Assembly: GCA_026398435.1 (NCBI GenBank)
Contig: JAPLSW010000030.1
Span: forward strand, 1-53,099
Direction of reading: 5' to 3'
DNA length: 53,099 nt
Source of the DNA: Chlamydiota bacterium
Lineage (GTDB): Bacteria; Chlamydiota; Chlamydiia; Chlamydiales; Rhabdochlamydiaceae
Positions 36,137 to 46,210 of the stretch are shown piece by piece. The notes beneath the pieces are model-generated. The model was not told where the DNA came from, made no database searches, and saw only the letters and a program-made list of their open reading frames with translations. Position numbers and translations under genes: made by a program. Numbering within the stretch: the first letter of the stretch is position 1; every line of letters starts with the position of its first letter.

Positions 36137-38340
36137 AGTGGATTTGTTTACTCCTCTTTCCCCTCGCTCTTTTTGCAGACAATGCTCTACCGCGTAAAAT
36201 TATCGGCTTTTGGGATAGTATTATCGACAAAACACCCGAAGACTCTCTCATTCACAGAACACTTGAAATGCCTTTAAACCATTTAGGGATCGATGTTATC
36301 TACTATGATATCCAGGCGCCTCTTCCCAATGTAACTGGGGAAGGTGACATCTTAGGGATCCTCCTCTGTTTTCAAGGGGCTACAAAAATGAAAAATCCCA
36401 AGGCCTTTATCGAGTGGGCCATTCAAGCAATCAATTGCGGAAAAAAAGTTATCATCATGGAAAACCCGGGATTTTTAGCAGATCTAAAAGGGGTCTATAC
36501 CAGTGGAGATCTGCAAAACCGCCTCTATGAAAAAATAGGCTTTACCAATACACAAAAGTGGCTAGCTTATCCTTATGACTATGAAGTTCTCTCAGAAAGT
36601 AACAACCTTCTTGCCTTTGAAAGAAAGTATCCTCGTCTACTGGATGGCTTTTATAAGACTCGTGTCTTGGAGGGGCGGGCGCAGTCCTATCTACAAGTGG
36701 GGATCAAAGGCAAAGAAGAGACTCTTTCCGATCTGCTCATCATAGGCGAAAGTGGAGCCTTTGTCTCTCAAGGCTATGGAAATAACTACCTCAGCGCTTC
36801 GATACCAAGAGCAATAGGTTGGTATATTAACCCATTCGCTTTCTTTGAAAAGGTATTTTCTCTTGCAGGCAGGCCCATCCCTGATACAACTACGATGGCG
36901 GGTCGTAGGATCTTTCATGCTACTTGCCACGGAGATAACTGGAACACTGAAACAGCGATAGAAGAATATCAGGCTGAGGAAGTCTACTGCTCTGAGGTCA
37001 TTTTAGAAAAAGTCATTCTTCCCCATCCCGATCTCCCCATTTCTGTAGGAGTCGTCGCAGCCGATGTCGATCCGGATTGGGCAGAAAGAAAAAAAAGCAG
37101 GGCTCTTGTAAAAAGATACTTTGCCCTTCCCCAAGTCACAGCCTCCTCACATACCTATAGCCATCCCTTTTACTGGGAATTTTTTAGGGAAGGGGGATCT
37201 GAAAAAGAGATCAGCTACTTATATCTTTATCCTTATGGATCTTGGCAAAGCAGCTTTATGAGCTGGGCTCACGCAAAGTCCTTTGCTCTGTTACATCCTA
37301 AGGAGTCCAAAGAAAAAAAATTAAAATGGGGATATGTCATCCCTAGAGCTTATGCCAGTGAGCCCTTCAGCCTCGATAAAGAGATCTCAGGCTCTATCGA
37401 CTATCTCAATCAGTTTGCTTTGCCAGATGATAAGATCCCTCTCTTGATTTGGTCGGGAGACTCGCGCCCATGGAGCGCTGCGCTAGAGCTTTGTCACAAA
37501 GCCCATGTAACGCAATTTGGAGGGGGCTTTGTCCGTTTCGATCATGACTTCCCCTCTAATCTTTTTGTCTATCCAGTAGGAAGAAAACCTGGAGGATGGA
37601 TCCAGATCTATGCTTCTGCTAATGCAGAAAATGCTTATACGGACAACTGGTCGGGAAATTTCTTCGCTTTTCAGTACCTTCCAATCACCTATCAAAATAC
37701 GGAATCGCCCCGCCGCATCAAGCCGATGCATTTGTATTTTCACAGCTTTTCCGGGCAGTTTCTCGCAAGCGTTAATGCCATTAATCAAAACCTTACCTAC
37801 ATCAAATCGCAAGACCCGATCGCAATTCAAACGACTCGCTACTGCTCAATTGGAGAAGGCTTTTATTCTGTGGAGATAGAACCTACCGCAGAGCATGCGT
37901 GGAAAATCAAAAACAGGAAAGGACTACAAACGATCCGTTTTGATCATGCAGGTAGCAAAGGGATCGACTATGCTAAATCGGAGGGAATAGTAGGATCTAA
38001 AACATACCAAGATTCTTTATATGTCTATCTCGATGCAGCAAGTGATGCACCTATCATCGCTTTGCAAGAAGGATCTCTCTGCGCGCAGCCCTATCTCATC
38101 GACTCGAGCTGGGAAATTTACCAGCTCCAAAGAGAGGGAGAGTCCCTCTTCTTTACAGCAAGCGGCTGGGGAGCTCTTTCTATGCGATGGAAAATGCCAG
38201 TAGATGGAACCTATTCAATCTCTTCATCTTCTTTACATGAAACTTTAAGCTCCCAAACAAAAGATGGCATTTTATCCATCGAGCTTATTTCCCCCTTTAA
38301 CACACCCATCGAGATCACGATCAAAAGGGGTGGTTTATGA
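36133..38340 (+). CDS. pelA: PelA deacetylase part (periplasmic polysaccharide deacetylase)
   Basis: A 735-residue secreted protein (signal peptide MKWICLLLFPLALFADNA). The first 230 residues form a Rossmann-like domain, followed by the deacetylase domain. Putative metal ligands are D268 (CHGDNW) and H340/H344 (SSHTYSHP), the Asp-His-His arrangement of PelA-type deacetylases. The last 170 residues look like a beta-rich domain. It probably removes acetyl groups from the N-acetylgalactosamine polymer after export. The gene is coupled by ATGA overlaps on both sides. Together with the preceding gene it covers the domain content of one PelA chain. Confidence 0.85.
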   Translation: MKWICLLLFPLALFADNALPRKIIGFWDSIIDKTPEDSLIHRTLEMPLNHLGIDVIYYDIQAPLPNVTGEGDILGILLCFQGATKMKNPKAFIEWAIQAINCGKKVIIMENPGFLADLKGVYTSGDLQNRLYEKIGFTNTQKWLAYPYDYEVLSESNNLLAFERKYPRLLDGFYKTRVLEGRAQSYLQVGIKGKEETLSDLLIIGESGAFVSQGYGNNYLSASIPRAIGWYINPFAFFEKVFSLAGRPIPDTTTMAGRRIFHATCHGDNWNTETAIEEYQAEEVYCSEVILEKVILPHPDLPISVGVVAADVDPDWAERKKSRALVKRYFALPQVTASSHTYSHPFYWEFFREGGSEKEISYLYLYPYGSWQSSFMSWAHAKSFALLHPKESKEKKLKWGYVIPRAYASEPFSLDKEISGSIDYLNQFALPDDKIPLLIWSGDSRPWSAALELCHKAHVTQFGGGFVRFDHDFPSNLFVYPVGRKPGGWIQIYASANAENAYTDNWSGNFFAFQYLPITYQNTESPRRIKPMHLYFHSFSGQFLASVNAINQNLTYIKSQDPIAIQTTRYCSIGEGFYSVEIEPTAEHAWKIKNRKGLQTIRFDHAGSKGIDYAKSEGIVGSKTYQDSLYVYLDAASDAPIIALQEGSLCAQPYLIDSSWEIYQLQREGESLFFTASGWGALSMRWKMPVDGTYSISSSSLHETLSSQTKDGILSIELISPFNTPIEITIKRGGL

Positions 38341-41234
38341 GAACATTCTACGTATGGATCTGTTTTTTAAGCGTCGCAGGTATCGTCTTAAGCGTGTTTC
38401 TTTTTCCAACGCGTGGAGATCTTGCTCTCATCGATCTTAAATCAAAAAAATATTCCAGAGCAGAGCTGTACTATAAAGCAGAATATGCAAAGGGAAATAG
38501 CAGCGCTGATATCATCATCCCTTTAAGTCAGATCGAAGAAAAACTGGGGCATATCAACGAGTCCATAGCGCTCATTAAAGAATATATACAGAGCCATCCA
38601 AATGATGTGGAGGCTCTTGAGTTACTGGCTAGCCTCTATCAGATCAATCAAGAATATGAAGCCTATTTTACTGTACTGCTCCGTCTTGAAAAGCTGCAAG
38701 AGAGCAGCCGGACCCTCAAAGCCCTTTCAGATTACTATGAAGCATCCGGTGATAACCAGGCAAGACGCCTCGTCTTAGAAAAACTCGTGACAAAAGAAGA
38801 AGCCGAATCTATCGATTACCTACATCTTGCCCACTCCCAAGCAGAAAAAAAACACTATAAAAAAGCCGTTAACCTCTTAAGTCTTCGAAGAAAGCGATTT
38901 CTTCATGATGTTACGATCGATGACATGATATTTGAGGTATGGCTTGTCATGCAAATCAGCAAAGAAAAAGGGGGCGATCCTGAGTTGGAAAAAAAAGCCA
39001 TGCGCATCCTTGCACATTACCTCATCCACAAAAATAAAACCGATATGGCCTACTATTCTTTAGGAACCGTTCAAGAGCACTATCCCAATCAAACCGGCTA
39101 TTTTATTCAAGAGCTCCATCCTCTTCTTAGTAAACATCCCTCACTCGAAGTTGCCTCTCTAGCCATACTATGGGATCAAAGCTCTCAGCCAAAAAAAATA
39201 TTGCAGAGGCTCATACAACTCTACTCCCAAGACTCTACAAGTCCAGAACTACAAAACCTGCTTTTCAATATTTTTATCGAAAAAAATGACTCCATTCTTC
39301 TTGTCGATATGATCAGAAGCTCTGATGTGGAAAGACTCGAAGATCGAACAGTTACAAGTCTTTTGATCCTTGGAGCTACCAAGGGAAATCCCCTATTTGC
39401 CAAAGAGTTGCAATGCGCCTACAAAGAATCTTACGTAAGGACCCATCCTTTCATTAGGGTAGAGCTTGCCATCGGAGCGCAAGATCCCAAAGGAATAGAA
39501 GAATTGCGGGAAGGGTTGCAGAATCACTCCTTCTCACAGGTAGAGAAGCTTTTACTTGTAAAACTTCTCGCAGCACAAGGGCTTGAAGGAGAGTCTTTAG
39601 CCCTAAACCAGCAGCTCATTCCCTACGAGGGACTGGAAGATTCTGATTTACTAGATCTAGCTCTCTCCTTTAATAAAATGAAAAAATCAGATGAGCTCTA
39701 TAAGAGCATAGAGTCATCGATAGCTCAGATCGGAGAGGAAAAGGCAGGACCAGCCCTTGCTCTTTTAAACATCACACTCCACCGTTCAAAAAAAGCTGCA
39801 GCGTGGCTCTATACACAAAAAAATGTCGACTTTTCTACTCTTGCGCTACTGCAGGAAGCCGCGCAAAAGGAAAAAGAATATCCCCTCGCTTTGTATATCG
39901 CAAAAAGACAATTGCAAGCCTATCCCAGTCCGCTTTCGCAAGCGGACTATGGACTGGCTCTGGTCCAAGTGGGCAAGGTGGAAGCAGGTGTTACTCTATT
40001 AAACCAAGACTACCTACAAAATCCAGATGACTCTGATGTAGAAGCAACCTATTTCCAGGCGCTTGTCCTTGCAGCGAAGGCAAGTCCTCACTACCAAGGT
40101 CAGCTCCGAGAATTTATGCAAGAAAGAGAAAAGCTGGGACTGGTTCCTGTAGAAATGCTCCGAGATTTTGCCTATGCCTATCTCAGTACCCTAGATGAAC
40201 CAGATAGTGCAGAAAAGCTCTTTGCCCGTCTTGCCAGAGGATCTTCTGTAGCAGGCGATGATATGCAGGCCCTCTTTTATCTATGGGGACCTCAAGTATC
40301 TGAGCAAAAAAAGCAGTGGATAGAAACACAAGCAAAAACAGCGAGCGATGAAGATTTTGGACCTTGGATGAAAGAGCTGATCTTCATAGGCGATTATGAC
40401 ATGGCCATTCAGCTATATAACCAAAGAAATTCCCCAAGCATTGAGGCCCATTTTGCCTATATGGACGCTCTTATTATACAAAAAAACTATCTCCCTGTAA
40501 GAAAGACCATCGATAAAGTCTCCTGTGAGAGCCTCACCACAGAGCAACTAACAAAACTGGCGGATTATGCAGAGGCCTCCCAGTATGTAGAAGGGGCTCA
40601 AAAGATCGCAGTAAAAATACAAAAAAGAAGCCCTAACGATCCGGCCTCATGGCAAAGACTTGCTAAGCTCTCTTATGAAGATGGGGATTACGAAGCCACC
40701 TCTTTTGCCCTTACACAATTCTTTACCCTCTGCAACCTAAGCTGCGATCAAAATCCCAATCTCTATGAAAGTCTCTTTGAACGTGCTGAAGTTATAGATC
40801 ATAACCACAAACACTCAAAGGCCAAGAAATACTATCACCTGGCTTTAGCTGAGATCCATAAAGCTAAATATCCCACCTTTGCCATGCAAGAAAGAGAGGT
40901 CCTGATTTGGTATAAGCTAGGGAGTAAAACAAGAGCGCTGCGACTGATGTATAAGTTATATGAGCGCTCCGGTAGAGATCCAAATGTGGCCGCCTCCTTT
41001 GCAGGTATGCTCATGGATATGGCCTATCTCAAACAGGCGAAACAGCTCTTGAAAGAAACGCTTGGAAATGAGATCCACCGTGAAGATACCTGTAGTAAAA
41101 TCAGAAGCAAAAAATGGAATTATGAAGTACCAAGTCCCAGCTGTCCTATCACTGAACTTTTCGAATGTGAAAGCGCTCCCCAAAATGAGCCTGAAAAAAC
41201 ATCCTGTCCCAAACCCCACCTGAGAGGAAAATGA
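38337..41234 (+). CDS. pelB: PelB periplasmic TPR part
   Basis: A 965-residue protein with one N-terminal membrane helix (residues 5-23) and then a long array of TPR-like helical pairs. Recognisable repeats include HINESIALIKEYIQSHPNDVEALELLASLYQ (near 70-100), YPLALYIAKRQLQAYPSPLSQADYGLALVQVG (near 520) and the segments around 740-860. In Pseudomonas PelB has about 19 TPRs followed by an outer-membrane barrel in one chain; here the barrel is the next gene. The likely role is a periplasmic scaffold that binds PelA and guides the polymer to the pore. It overlaps the previous and next genes by ATGA. Confidence 0.82.
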   Translation: MRTFYVWICFLSVAGIVLSVFLFPTRGDLALIDLKSKKYSRAELYYKAEYAKGNSSADIIIPLSQIEEKLGHINESIALIKEYIQSHPNDVEALELLASLYQINQEYEAYFTVLLRLEKLQESSRTLKALSDYYEASGDNQARRLVLEKLVTKEEAESIDYLHLAHSQAEKKHYKKAVNLLSLRRKRFLHDVTIDDMIFEVWLVMQISKEKGGDPELEKKAMRILAHYLIHKNKTDMAYYSLGTVQEHYPNQTGYFIQELHPLLSKHPSLEVASLAILWDQSSQPKKILQRLIQLYSQDSTSPELQNLLFNIFIEKNDSILLVDMIRSSDVERLEDRTVTSLLILGATKGNPLFAKELQCAYKESYVRTHPFIRVELAIGAQDPKGIEELREGLQNHSFSQVEKLLLVKLLAAQGLEGESLALNQQLIPYEGLEDSDLLDLALSFNKMKKSDELYKSIESSIAQIGEEKAGPALALLNITLHRSKKAAAWLYTQKNVDFSTLALLQEAAQKEKEYPLALYIAKRQLQAYPSPLSQADYGLALVQVGKVEAGVTLLNQDYLQNPDDSDVEATYFQALVLAAKASPHYQGQLREFMQEREKLGLVPVEMLRDFAYAYLSTLDEPDSAEKLFARLARGSSVAGDDMQALFYLWGPQVSEQKKQWIETQAKTASDEDFGPWMKELIFIGDYDMAIQLYNQRNSPSIEAHFAYMDALIIQKNYLPVRKTIDKVSCESLTTEQLTKLADYAEASQYVEGAQKIAVKIQKRSPNDPASWQRLAKLSYEDGDYEATSFALTQFFTLCNLSCDQNPNLYESLFERAEVIDHNHKHSKAKKYYHLALAEIHKAKYPTFAMQEREVLIWYKLGSKTRALRLMYKLYERSGRDPNVAASFAGMLMDMAYLKQAKQLLKETLGNEIHREDTCSKIRSKKWNYEVPSPSCPITELFECESAPQNEPEKTSCPKPHLRGK

Positions 41235-42910
41235 AAGTAGCTCCCCTTTTCTTCTCTTTTTGTTTCCTCCTTGCCGGAGGCCTTCATGCCCAGCCAGATG
41301 AGGTTGACATGCCTGAAGATGCAGGGGTAGAAGACTTATCATTTTCCTCAGATGCAGAGCAGTATTTTTCAGAAGAGCTCTCTCTGCCAGGGGGTGAAGA
41401 GACGGCAGAAAACATCGAAAAAAGACTAAGAGCCACTCTTAAGATCGATACAAGCTACGAAGAAAATGGCGCATGGAAAGTGGTCTTTACCTTCCCAAAA
41501 AATGTCACCTTCACAGAAAAGTCCTCAGAACATTCGCTGTATCTGCATTTCAACCAAAACATAGACTCAAAAGACCTTCCTAGGATGGAAGAAAAGCTTG
41601 GCTTTCTTCTTAAATCTATTTCTACCGGGTATAACTCGCTGTATCTAGTCACCGAAAGAAATGCAACCTTTGCATCAGAGGCCTCGGGAGCTACTTTTAC
41701 CCTTACTCTAACACCGGATTATACGGTAAAGCCGGCCCCCACCCCGTCACTTAAAACAGCGTATGCAAGACTCATGATGGAAAAGAGACACTATGTACCG
41801 GCACTCTGTGAAATTTTTTCCCTTCTTGAAAAAAAGCCGTGCGATAAAGATGTGCAGGTCCTGCTTGCGGACACCGAAGGGCTCCTGCCTCTTTGGAAAA
41901 AGCAAATGCAGACCTTTGACTCTCTTCAGGAGCAATATCCCCATGACGCAGATCTGCGGCTTCTCGCCGCAGAAGCTAAACTGCCCCATACACCCTTCAT
42001 TCAGGTGGGATCGCAGGTTCAAGACACATTAATGCAAGCCACTCTCTTTGTCTTCCCTGTAAAGGGAGAGGCTGTTTTACAGTCCAGTCCACAAAATACA
42101 CTCTTCGGAGGAATGCAATACCAACTCTGGGATGGGTATATCAACTCGCTTGTAAATACCCAAGGAAACTTAGTCTCCTTCCAGGGAGTAAGAAACCAGG
42201 GCAAAGTTTACCTAAGAAATGAAACAGATACAGGCAGCAGATATTCAGGATCCTTTTATATGCAAGAAGGGGGTGTTATCGGTGGCGGCGCTGAAGGCTC
42301 CTGGCTGTGGCCTATCGTGCAAGGGGATTTCACCGTAACTGCAGATTGGCACCGCCCCTATTGGGAAGTTTACGAGGCATATGCTTATCATGGCAGGGAA
42401 GATAAAGCACTCTTTAACATGAACTCCACCGTTAATAGACGTGTTACCTACAGTCTGGGTGGTGGTGGCAGAAGAGTGGGGATCGAAGGTACACCGACAG
42501 GATTCACCTCTGCTCTTGCTCAGGCACAACTCTTTTATTTCTGGAGCATAAAAAACCCCGATATTGCCTTTAATTATTCTTTTAATGCGGAATACATTCT
42601 CTACCTCAATCAGAAGACAGGAGCGGACGGCCTTCCCTACAATCCTGTCCCCTATCAGAGCTTCGAGCAACATACATTTCTTATCTACTTCTTTTATAAG
42701 CTCCGGCACCACTGGAACTTTACTTTATATGGGGGAGGCACCTTTAACCGCCTTGGGCTCAATAGCCCAACAAGTGGCGCCAGTGCCATCTATAGGAAGC
42801 CGACCCCATCCGGCCTTGAGATCGAGTTATCCGTTGACCAGTTCCCCAACACGGCCGCCGGCGGAGCGATCGCTATATTTTATACAGCCGTACTACGAGC
42901 GAGATTTTAG
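41231..42910 (+). CDS. pelB: PelB-like outer-membrane beta-barrel part
   Basis: A 559-residue protein with a signal peptide (FFSFCFLLAGGLHAQ). Residues 75-165 look like an AMIN-like beta domain (WKVVFTFPKNVTF, LYLVTER). A short helical stretch follows near 185-250. From about 260 to the end there are alternating beta strands rich in aromatic residues and glycine, ending in Arg-Phe (AVLRARF), the terminal Phe typical of outer-membrane barrels. It is probably the export pore corresponding to the C-terminal barrel of PelB. The AMIN-like segment at its front is not part of standard PelB. Confidence 0.75.
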   Translation: MKVAPLFFSFCFLLAGGLHAQPDEVDMPEDAGVEDLSFSSDAEQYFSEELSLPGGEETAENIEKRLRATLKIDTSYEENGAWKVVFTFPKNVTFTEKSSEHSLYLHFNQNIDSKDLPRMEEKLGFLLKSISTGYNSLYLVTERNATFASEASGATFTLTLTPDYTVKPAPTPSLKTAYARLMMEKRHYVPALCEIFSLLEKKPCDKDVQVLLADTEGLLPLWKKQMQTFDSLQEQYPHDADLRLLAAEAKLPHTPFIQVGSQVQDTLMQATLFVFPVKGEAVLQSSPQNTLFGGMQYQLWDGYINSLVNTQGNLVSFQGVRNQGKVYLRNETDTGSRYSGSFYMQEGGVIGGGAEGSWLWPIVQGDFTVTADWHRPYWEVYEAYAYHGREDKALFNMNSTVNRRVTYSLGGGGRRVGIEGTPTGFTSALAQAQLFYFWSIKNPDIAFNYSFNAEYILYLNQKTGADGLPYNPVPYQSFEQHTFLIYFFYKLRHHWNFTLYGGGTFNRLGLNSPTSGASAIYRKPTPSGLEIELSVDQFPNTAAGGAIAIFYTAVLRARF

Positions 42911-42928
42911 AAAAATGAGGACAACACT

Positions 42929-43888
42929 ATGAATATCCCATTACCACCACCTAAATTGCTAGGTATACGAACCTCCGCCTGGAAAGAAATCATCTGTTTC
43001 TTTGTCCTATTATGTGGAGGAGCTCTTCTTTGGGGGACGCCTATCAACTTCTTTAAAATGTGCCTCCATCCCTTTTGGATCATCGTCCTAATCATAGCCG
43101 CGCAATATGGCACGGTGGAGGCACTCCTTGCCGCTTCAATTTCCGCGGCCATCTTACTCCTTGGTCCTATCCCTGTGCAGACGATATTACAAGACCGCTT
43201 TGAGTATTTTTTCTACCTGATTAAAACCCCTTTACTTTGGTTTGTAGCGGCGATTTTCTTAGGAGAGCTAAGGCTAAAACATATAAGGGAAACAGAATCC
43301 TTAAGACAAATTGCGATCCAAGCAGAAGAGAGAGAAAAAAAAGTAGCAGAGGCTTATAACGCACTGAAAAAAATCAAAGAGCTCCTCGAAATCCATGTAG
43401 CCACCGATAGGCAGACAACTCTTGAAGTGATCAAATCATTTAAAGAGCTAGAAAAATCGAATCCTAAAGAGATCCTGCAAGGGGCGATGGACCTGATCAA
43501 AACACTCGTAGCGCCTGAAAAGTTTTCTATCTTCCTTTTAGAAAAGGGCCTCCTGAAACTCATTTTATCCGAAGGATGGGAAGAGGGAGATCCCTTTGCT
43601 AAAGAGATCGAAGAAGACTCCCCCCTTTTTCAAGAAATCGTAGTAAACAAGCATATGGTACAAATCAATACCTCCGATCCAAAAATCTTAAATATTCAAG
43701 GTGTGCTCGCCACCCCGATCCTCTCCGATGAAGATGTAGTATTTGGTATGGTCAAAGTAGAGCAGATCCCTTTTCTTCGCCTAAGAATCCAAGAGATCGA
43801 GTCGCTGCGTATCATCGGAGAGTGGGTGGGAACCGCCTACAGCCACCACCTCCCCAAAAAGAAAAGGAATGGCGATGGAACAAGATAA
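42929..43888 (+). CDS. pelD: PelD-like membrane GAF protein without GGDEF domain
   Basis: A 319-residue inner-membrane protein. Four hydrophobic segments span about residues 20-105, then a coiled coil (RETESLRQIAIQAEEREKKVAEAYNALKKIKE) around 115-145, then a GAF domain from about 150 to 300 that ends the protein. PelD of Pseudomonas has the same layout plus a C-terminal degenerate GGDEF domain of about 150 residues with the RxxD site that binds c-di-GMP to switch on Pel synthesis. That domain is absent here, and no GGDEF sequence follows or appears elsewhere in the window. It overlaps pelE by 20 bases. Confidence 0.8.
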   Translation: MNIPLPPPKLLGIRTSAWKEIICFFVLLCGGALLWGTPINFFKMCLHPFWIIVLIIAAQYGTVEALLAASISAAILLLGPIPVQTILQDRFEYFFYLIKTPLLWFVAAIFLGELRLKHIRETESLRQIAIQAEEREKKVAEAYNALKKIKELLEIHVATDRQTTLEVIKSFKELEKSNPKEILQGAMDLIKTLVAPEKFSIFLLEKGLLKLILSEGWEEGDPFAKEIEEDSPLFQEIVVNKHMVQINTSDPKILNIQGVLATPILSDEDVVFGMVKVEQIPFLRLRIQEIESLRIIGEWVGTAYSHHLPKKKRNGDGTR

Positions 43889-44705
43889 GGAAACCGTATC
43901 TTCCATGAAAGCTGCCATGCCGTGGGGATGGCTGCTGCTATCTTTTCCCCTTCTTTTAATAGAAATATATCTTATTCTTTGGACAGGTGGGCTGCAGCAT
44001 TCTGTATTGTTTTTCTCTCTCTGCCATCTCCTTATCTGCGCATCGTTTGGACCTTTTATCTACAGAAGCTATAAAAGGCAGCTAGATACCCGTTTTGCAC
44101 TCATCCTGCTCCTTGCTACGCTCAGCACAGGACCCTTCGGTGTCGCTGGATGGATCTTCTTATGCCTGATCTATCCCCTTCTTGTTAAAGTATCTACTCC
44201 TATCGGAAAGTGGTTTTCAGATCTGTTCCCCGAAGGCAGCATCACACCCTTTGGACAGATCTATGAAAGGATCACCACAGGATGGGATGATTATAACCAA
44301 AGTGCTGAGGTCTCTTCCTTCGAAGACATCTTCTCTTTGGGAACCCTCTCCCAGAAACAAGCGGTGCTCGATGCGATCGTTAAAGATTTTATTCCCATTT
44401 ATGTCCCCTTGTTAAAGCGTGCCTTAACAGATTCTTCCAACGCAATCCGCATTGAAGCTGCCTCTATCGTGGTTAAGATCGACTTCGACTTTCAGGAAGA
44501 GCTCATTGCGCGACACTCTCAAGTCTGGTTCTCTATAGCAAAGGCCCTGTTTCATGCGGCAGAATATGAAGAATACATCTCCTGGTATGAGTCATATAAA
44601 AACAACTTTCCAATTGTTCCGGGCATCCTTCATAGCTGGCACCTAGAATCTTTATACCGGACCCGTAGATATGAACAGTTTGCTTCTTCAGCCAAGAGAT
44701 TTTAA
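43869..44705 (+). CDS. pelE: PelE-like inner-membrane protein
   Basis: A 278-residue protein. Two or more hydrophobic segments occupy residues 17-100 (WGWLLLSFPLLLIEIYLI, LILLLATLSTGPFGVAGWIFLCLIY). A cytoplasmic helical domain follows, with HEAT/TPR-like pairs from about 145 (LSQKQAVLDAIVKDFIP, ALFHAAEYEEYISWYESY). PelE is an essential but poorly understood member of the PelD-E-F-G synthase. Assignment rests on position and architecture; sequence similarity is less clear than for PelF and PelG. Its stop overlaps the PelF start by one base. Confidence 0.72.
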   Translation: MAMEQDKETVSSMKAAMPWGWLLLSFPLLLIEIYLILWTGGLQHSVLFFSLCHLLICASFGPFIYRSYKRQLDTRFALILLLATLSTGPFGVAGWIFLCLIYPLLVKVSTPIGKWFSDLFPEGSITPFGQIYERITTGWDDYNQSAEVSSFEDIFSLGTLSQKQAVLDAIVKDFIPIYVPLLKRALTDSSNAIRIEAASIVVKIDFDFQEELIARHSQVWFSIAKALFHAAEYEEYISWYESYKNNFPIVPGILHSWHLESLYRTRRYEQFASSAKRF

Positions 44706-46210
44706 TGGAAAATAGAAAAAAAGAGATCGCTGACATTTGCCTGATCTGCGAAGGATCTTACCCCTACAGCCTAGGCGGCGTTGCACAGTGGGTACATGAG
44801 CTTATAAATGAGCATAAGGAAAGAACCTTTCATATCATCTCACTCGCCCCTCCAAATCCCGAGCTTACCCTTCGGTATACGCTGCCGAGCAATGTCATTG
44901 GCCATACCGTGTACATAGTACAGGACCTGCCAAAAGGCTCTTATGCCGGCCGCACACCTCCAGGTACTTGGGAGATCATAGGCCCGGCTCTTAAAGGGAT
45001 CATCCAATCAAAAAGCTTTGAAGAAATAGGACCTCTTCTTGGCTTTTTTAAGGAACATAAAAACATACTCGGTCAAAGGATCTTATCAGAATCGGAAAGC
45101 GCCTGGAATTTCATGTTAAAGCTCTACGAAGAAGTGATTCCATCGGGACCTTTTAAAGCGTATTTTGGAACGATCCTTACCTTAAGCACAAGTCTGTATT
45201 CAATGATCCTTCCTGAAATGCCAAGAGCCCGGCTATACCACTCCGTATGCACAGGGTATGCCGGCTTCCTTCTCTATAGAGCTAAGCTAGAACATAATGC
45301 TCCCTGCTTTGTTACAGAGCACGGGATCTATACCAATGAACGAAGACTAGAGATTGCTATCGCAAGCTGGATTACAGAAACGGGTTCGCTCGATCTAGCC
45401 CTAGAAGATAAGAAAAAAACCTTAAAAGATTTTTGGCTAAACGCCTTCTGCTCTCTTGCCTACATGTGCTATAAAAGTTGTGATGAGATCCTCACCACCT
45501 ATGATGGGAACCGAGAGATCCAAGAAGAAGGAGGTGCTGATCCCCAAAAAATGCATACCATCGTCCATGGGATCAACCTGGGTGATTATCAAGGGATCAA
45601 AGAAAAACGAAAAAAACATCCGAAGACGGTGGCTTTTGTAGGAAGAATCGTTCCGATCAAAGACGTAAAGACCTTTATCCGAGCTTGCCATATCGTCAAA
45701 CAAAAGCTCCCAGAAGTTCGTCTATATGCGCTGGGGCCCTTTGATGAAGACTCTGAATATTATGAGGAATGTAAAAAACTCATTTCCTTCCTAGGCCTCG
45801 AAGATCACCTCACCTTCACGGGAAAGGTAAATGTAAAAGAGTTCCTACCTGAGATCGATCTTATTGTCCTCACAAGTATCAGTGAAGCGCAACCTCTTAT
45901 AATGCTCGAAGCGGGAGCTATTGGCATCCCGAGTGTTGCCAGCAACGTGGGAGCCTGCGATCAGATCATAAATGGACGGCCTGATGAGTCTCCGCCCTTA
46001 GGGCAGGGGGGAATCTCAACGCCTCTTGTAAATCCTGAGGCCACGGCAGAGGCCATTTTGCAGCTTCTTACAGACCCCACCTTTTATCAAAGCTGCAGCA
46101 AAAACATTGAGTCCCGTATCAAAAGCTATTATCGGTTCGAGCAGCAGCATGCTGAATATAGAAAACTTTATGACAAATACATTCCACGGAGTACTTCATG
46201 GCAGGGATAG
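44705..46210 (+). CDS. pelF: PelF glycosyltransferase (GT4)
   Basis: A 501-residue cytosolic glycosyltransferase that polymerises the exopolysaccharide from UDP-activated amino sugar. It begins ICEGSYPYSLGGVAQWVHEL, the PelF N-terminal signature. The donor-binding half has VAFVGRIVPIKDVKTFI and the EX7E motif in SISEAQPLIMLEAGAIGIPSVAS. Length and motifs match PelF of Pseudomonas. It overlaps pelG by 13 bases. The polymer in known pel systems is a partially deacetylated 1,4-linked GalNAc-rich chain; donor specificity here is inferred. Confidence 0.92.
   Translation: MENRKKEIADICLICEGSYPYSLGGVAQWVHELINEHKERTFHIISLAPPNPELTLRYTLPSNVIGHTVYIVQDLPKGSYAGRTPPGTWEIIGPALKGIIQSKSFEEIGPLLGFFKEHKNILGQRILSESESAWNFMLKLYEEVIPSGPFKAYFGTILTLSTSLYSMILPEMPRARLYHSVCTGYAGFLLYRAKLEHNAPCFVTEHGIYTNERRLEIAIASWITETGSLDLALEDKKKTLKDFWLNAFCSLAYMCYKSCDEILTTYDGNREIQEEGGADPQKMHTIVHGINLGDYQGIKEKRKKHPKTVAFVGRIVPIKDVKTFIRACHIVKQKLPEVRLYALGPFDEDSEYYEECKKLISFLGLEDHLTFTGKVNVKEFLPEIDLIVLTSISEAQPLIMLEAGAIGIPSVASNVGACDQIINGRPDESPPLGQGGISTPLVNPEATAEAILQLLTDPTFYQSCSKNIESRIKSYYRFEQQHAEYRKLYDKYIPRSTSWQG

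Noticed and set aside
42929..43888. A hidden GGDEF domain in PelD continued in another frame
   Set aside because: The next gene starts in the last bases of this one and its product is clearly a different membrane protein; no GGDEF-like residues appear in any frame.
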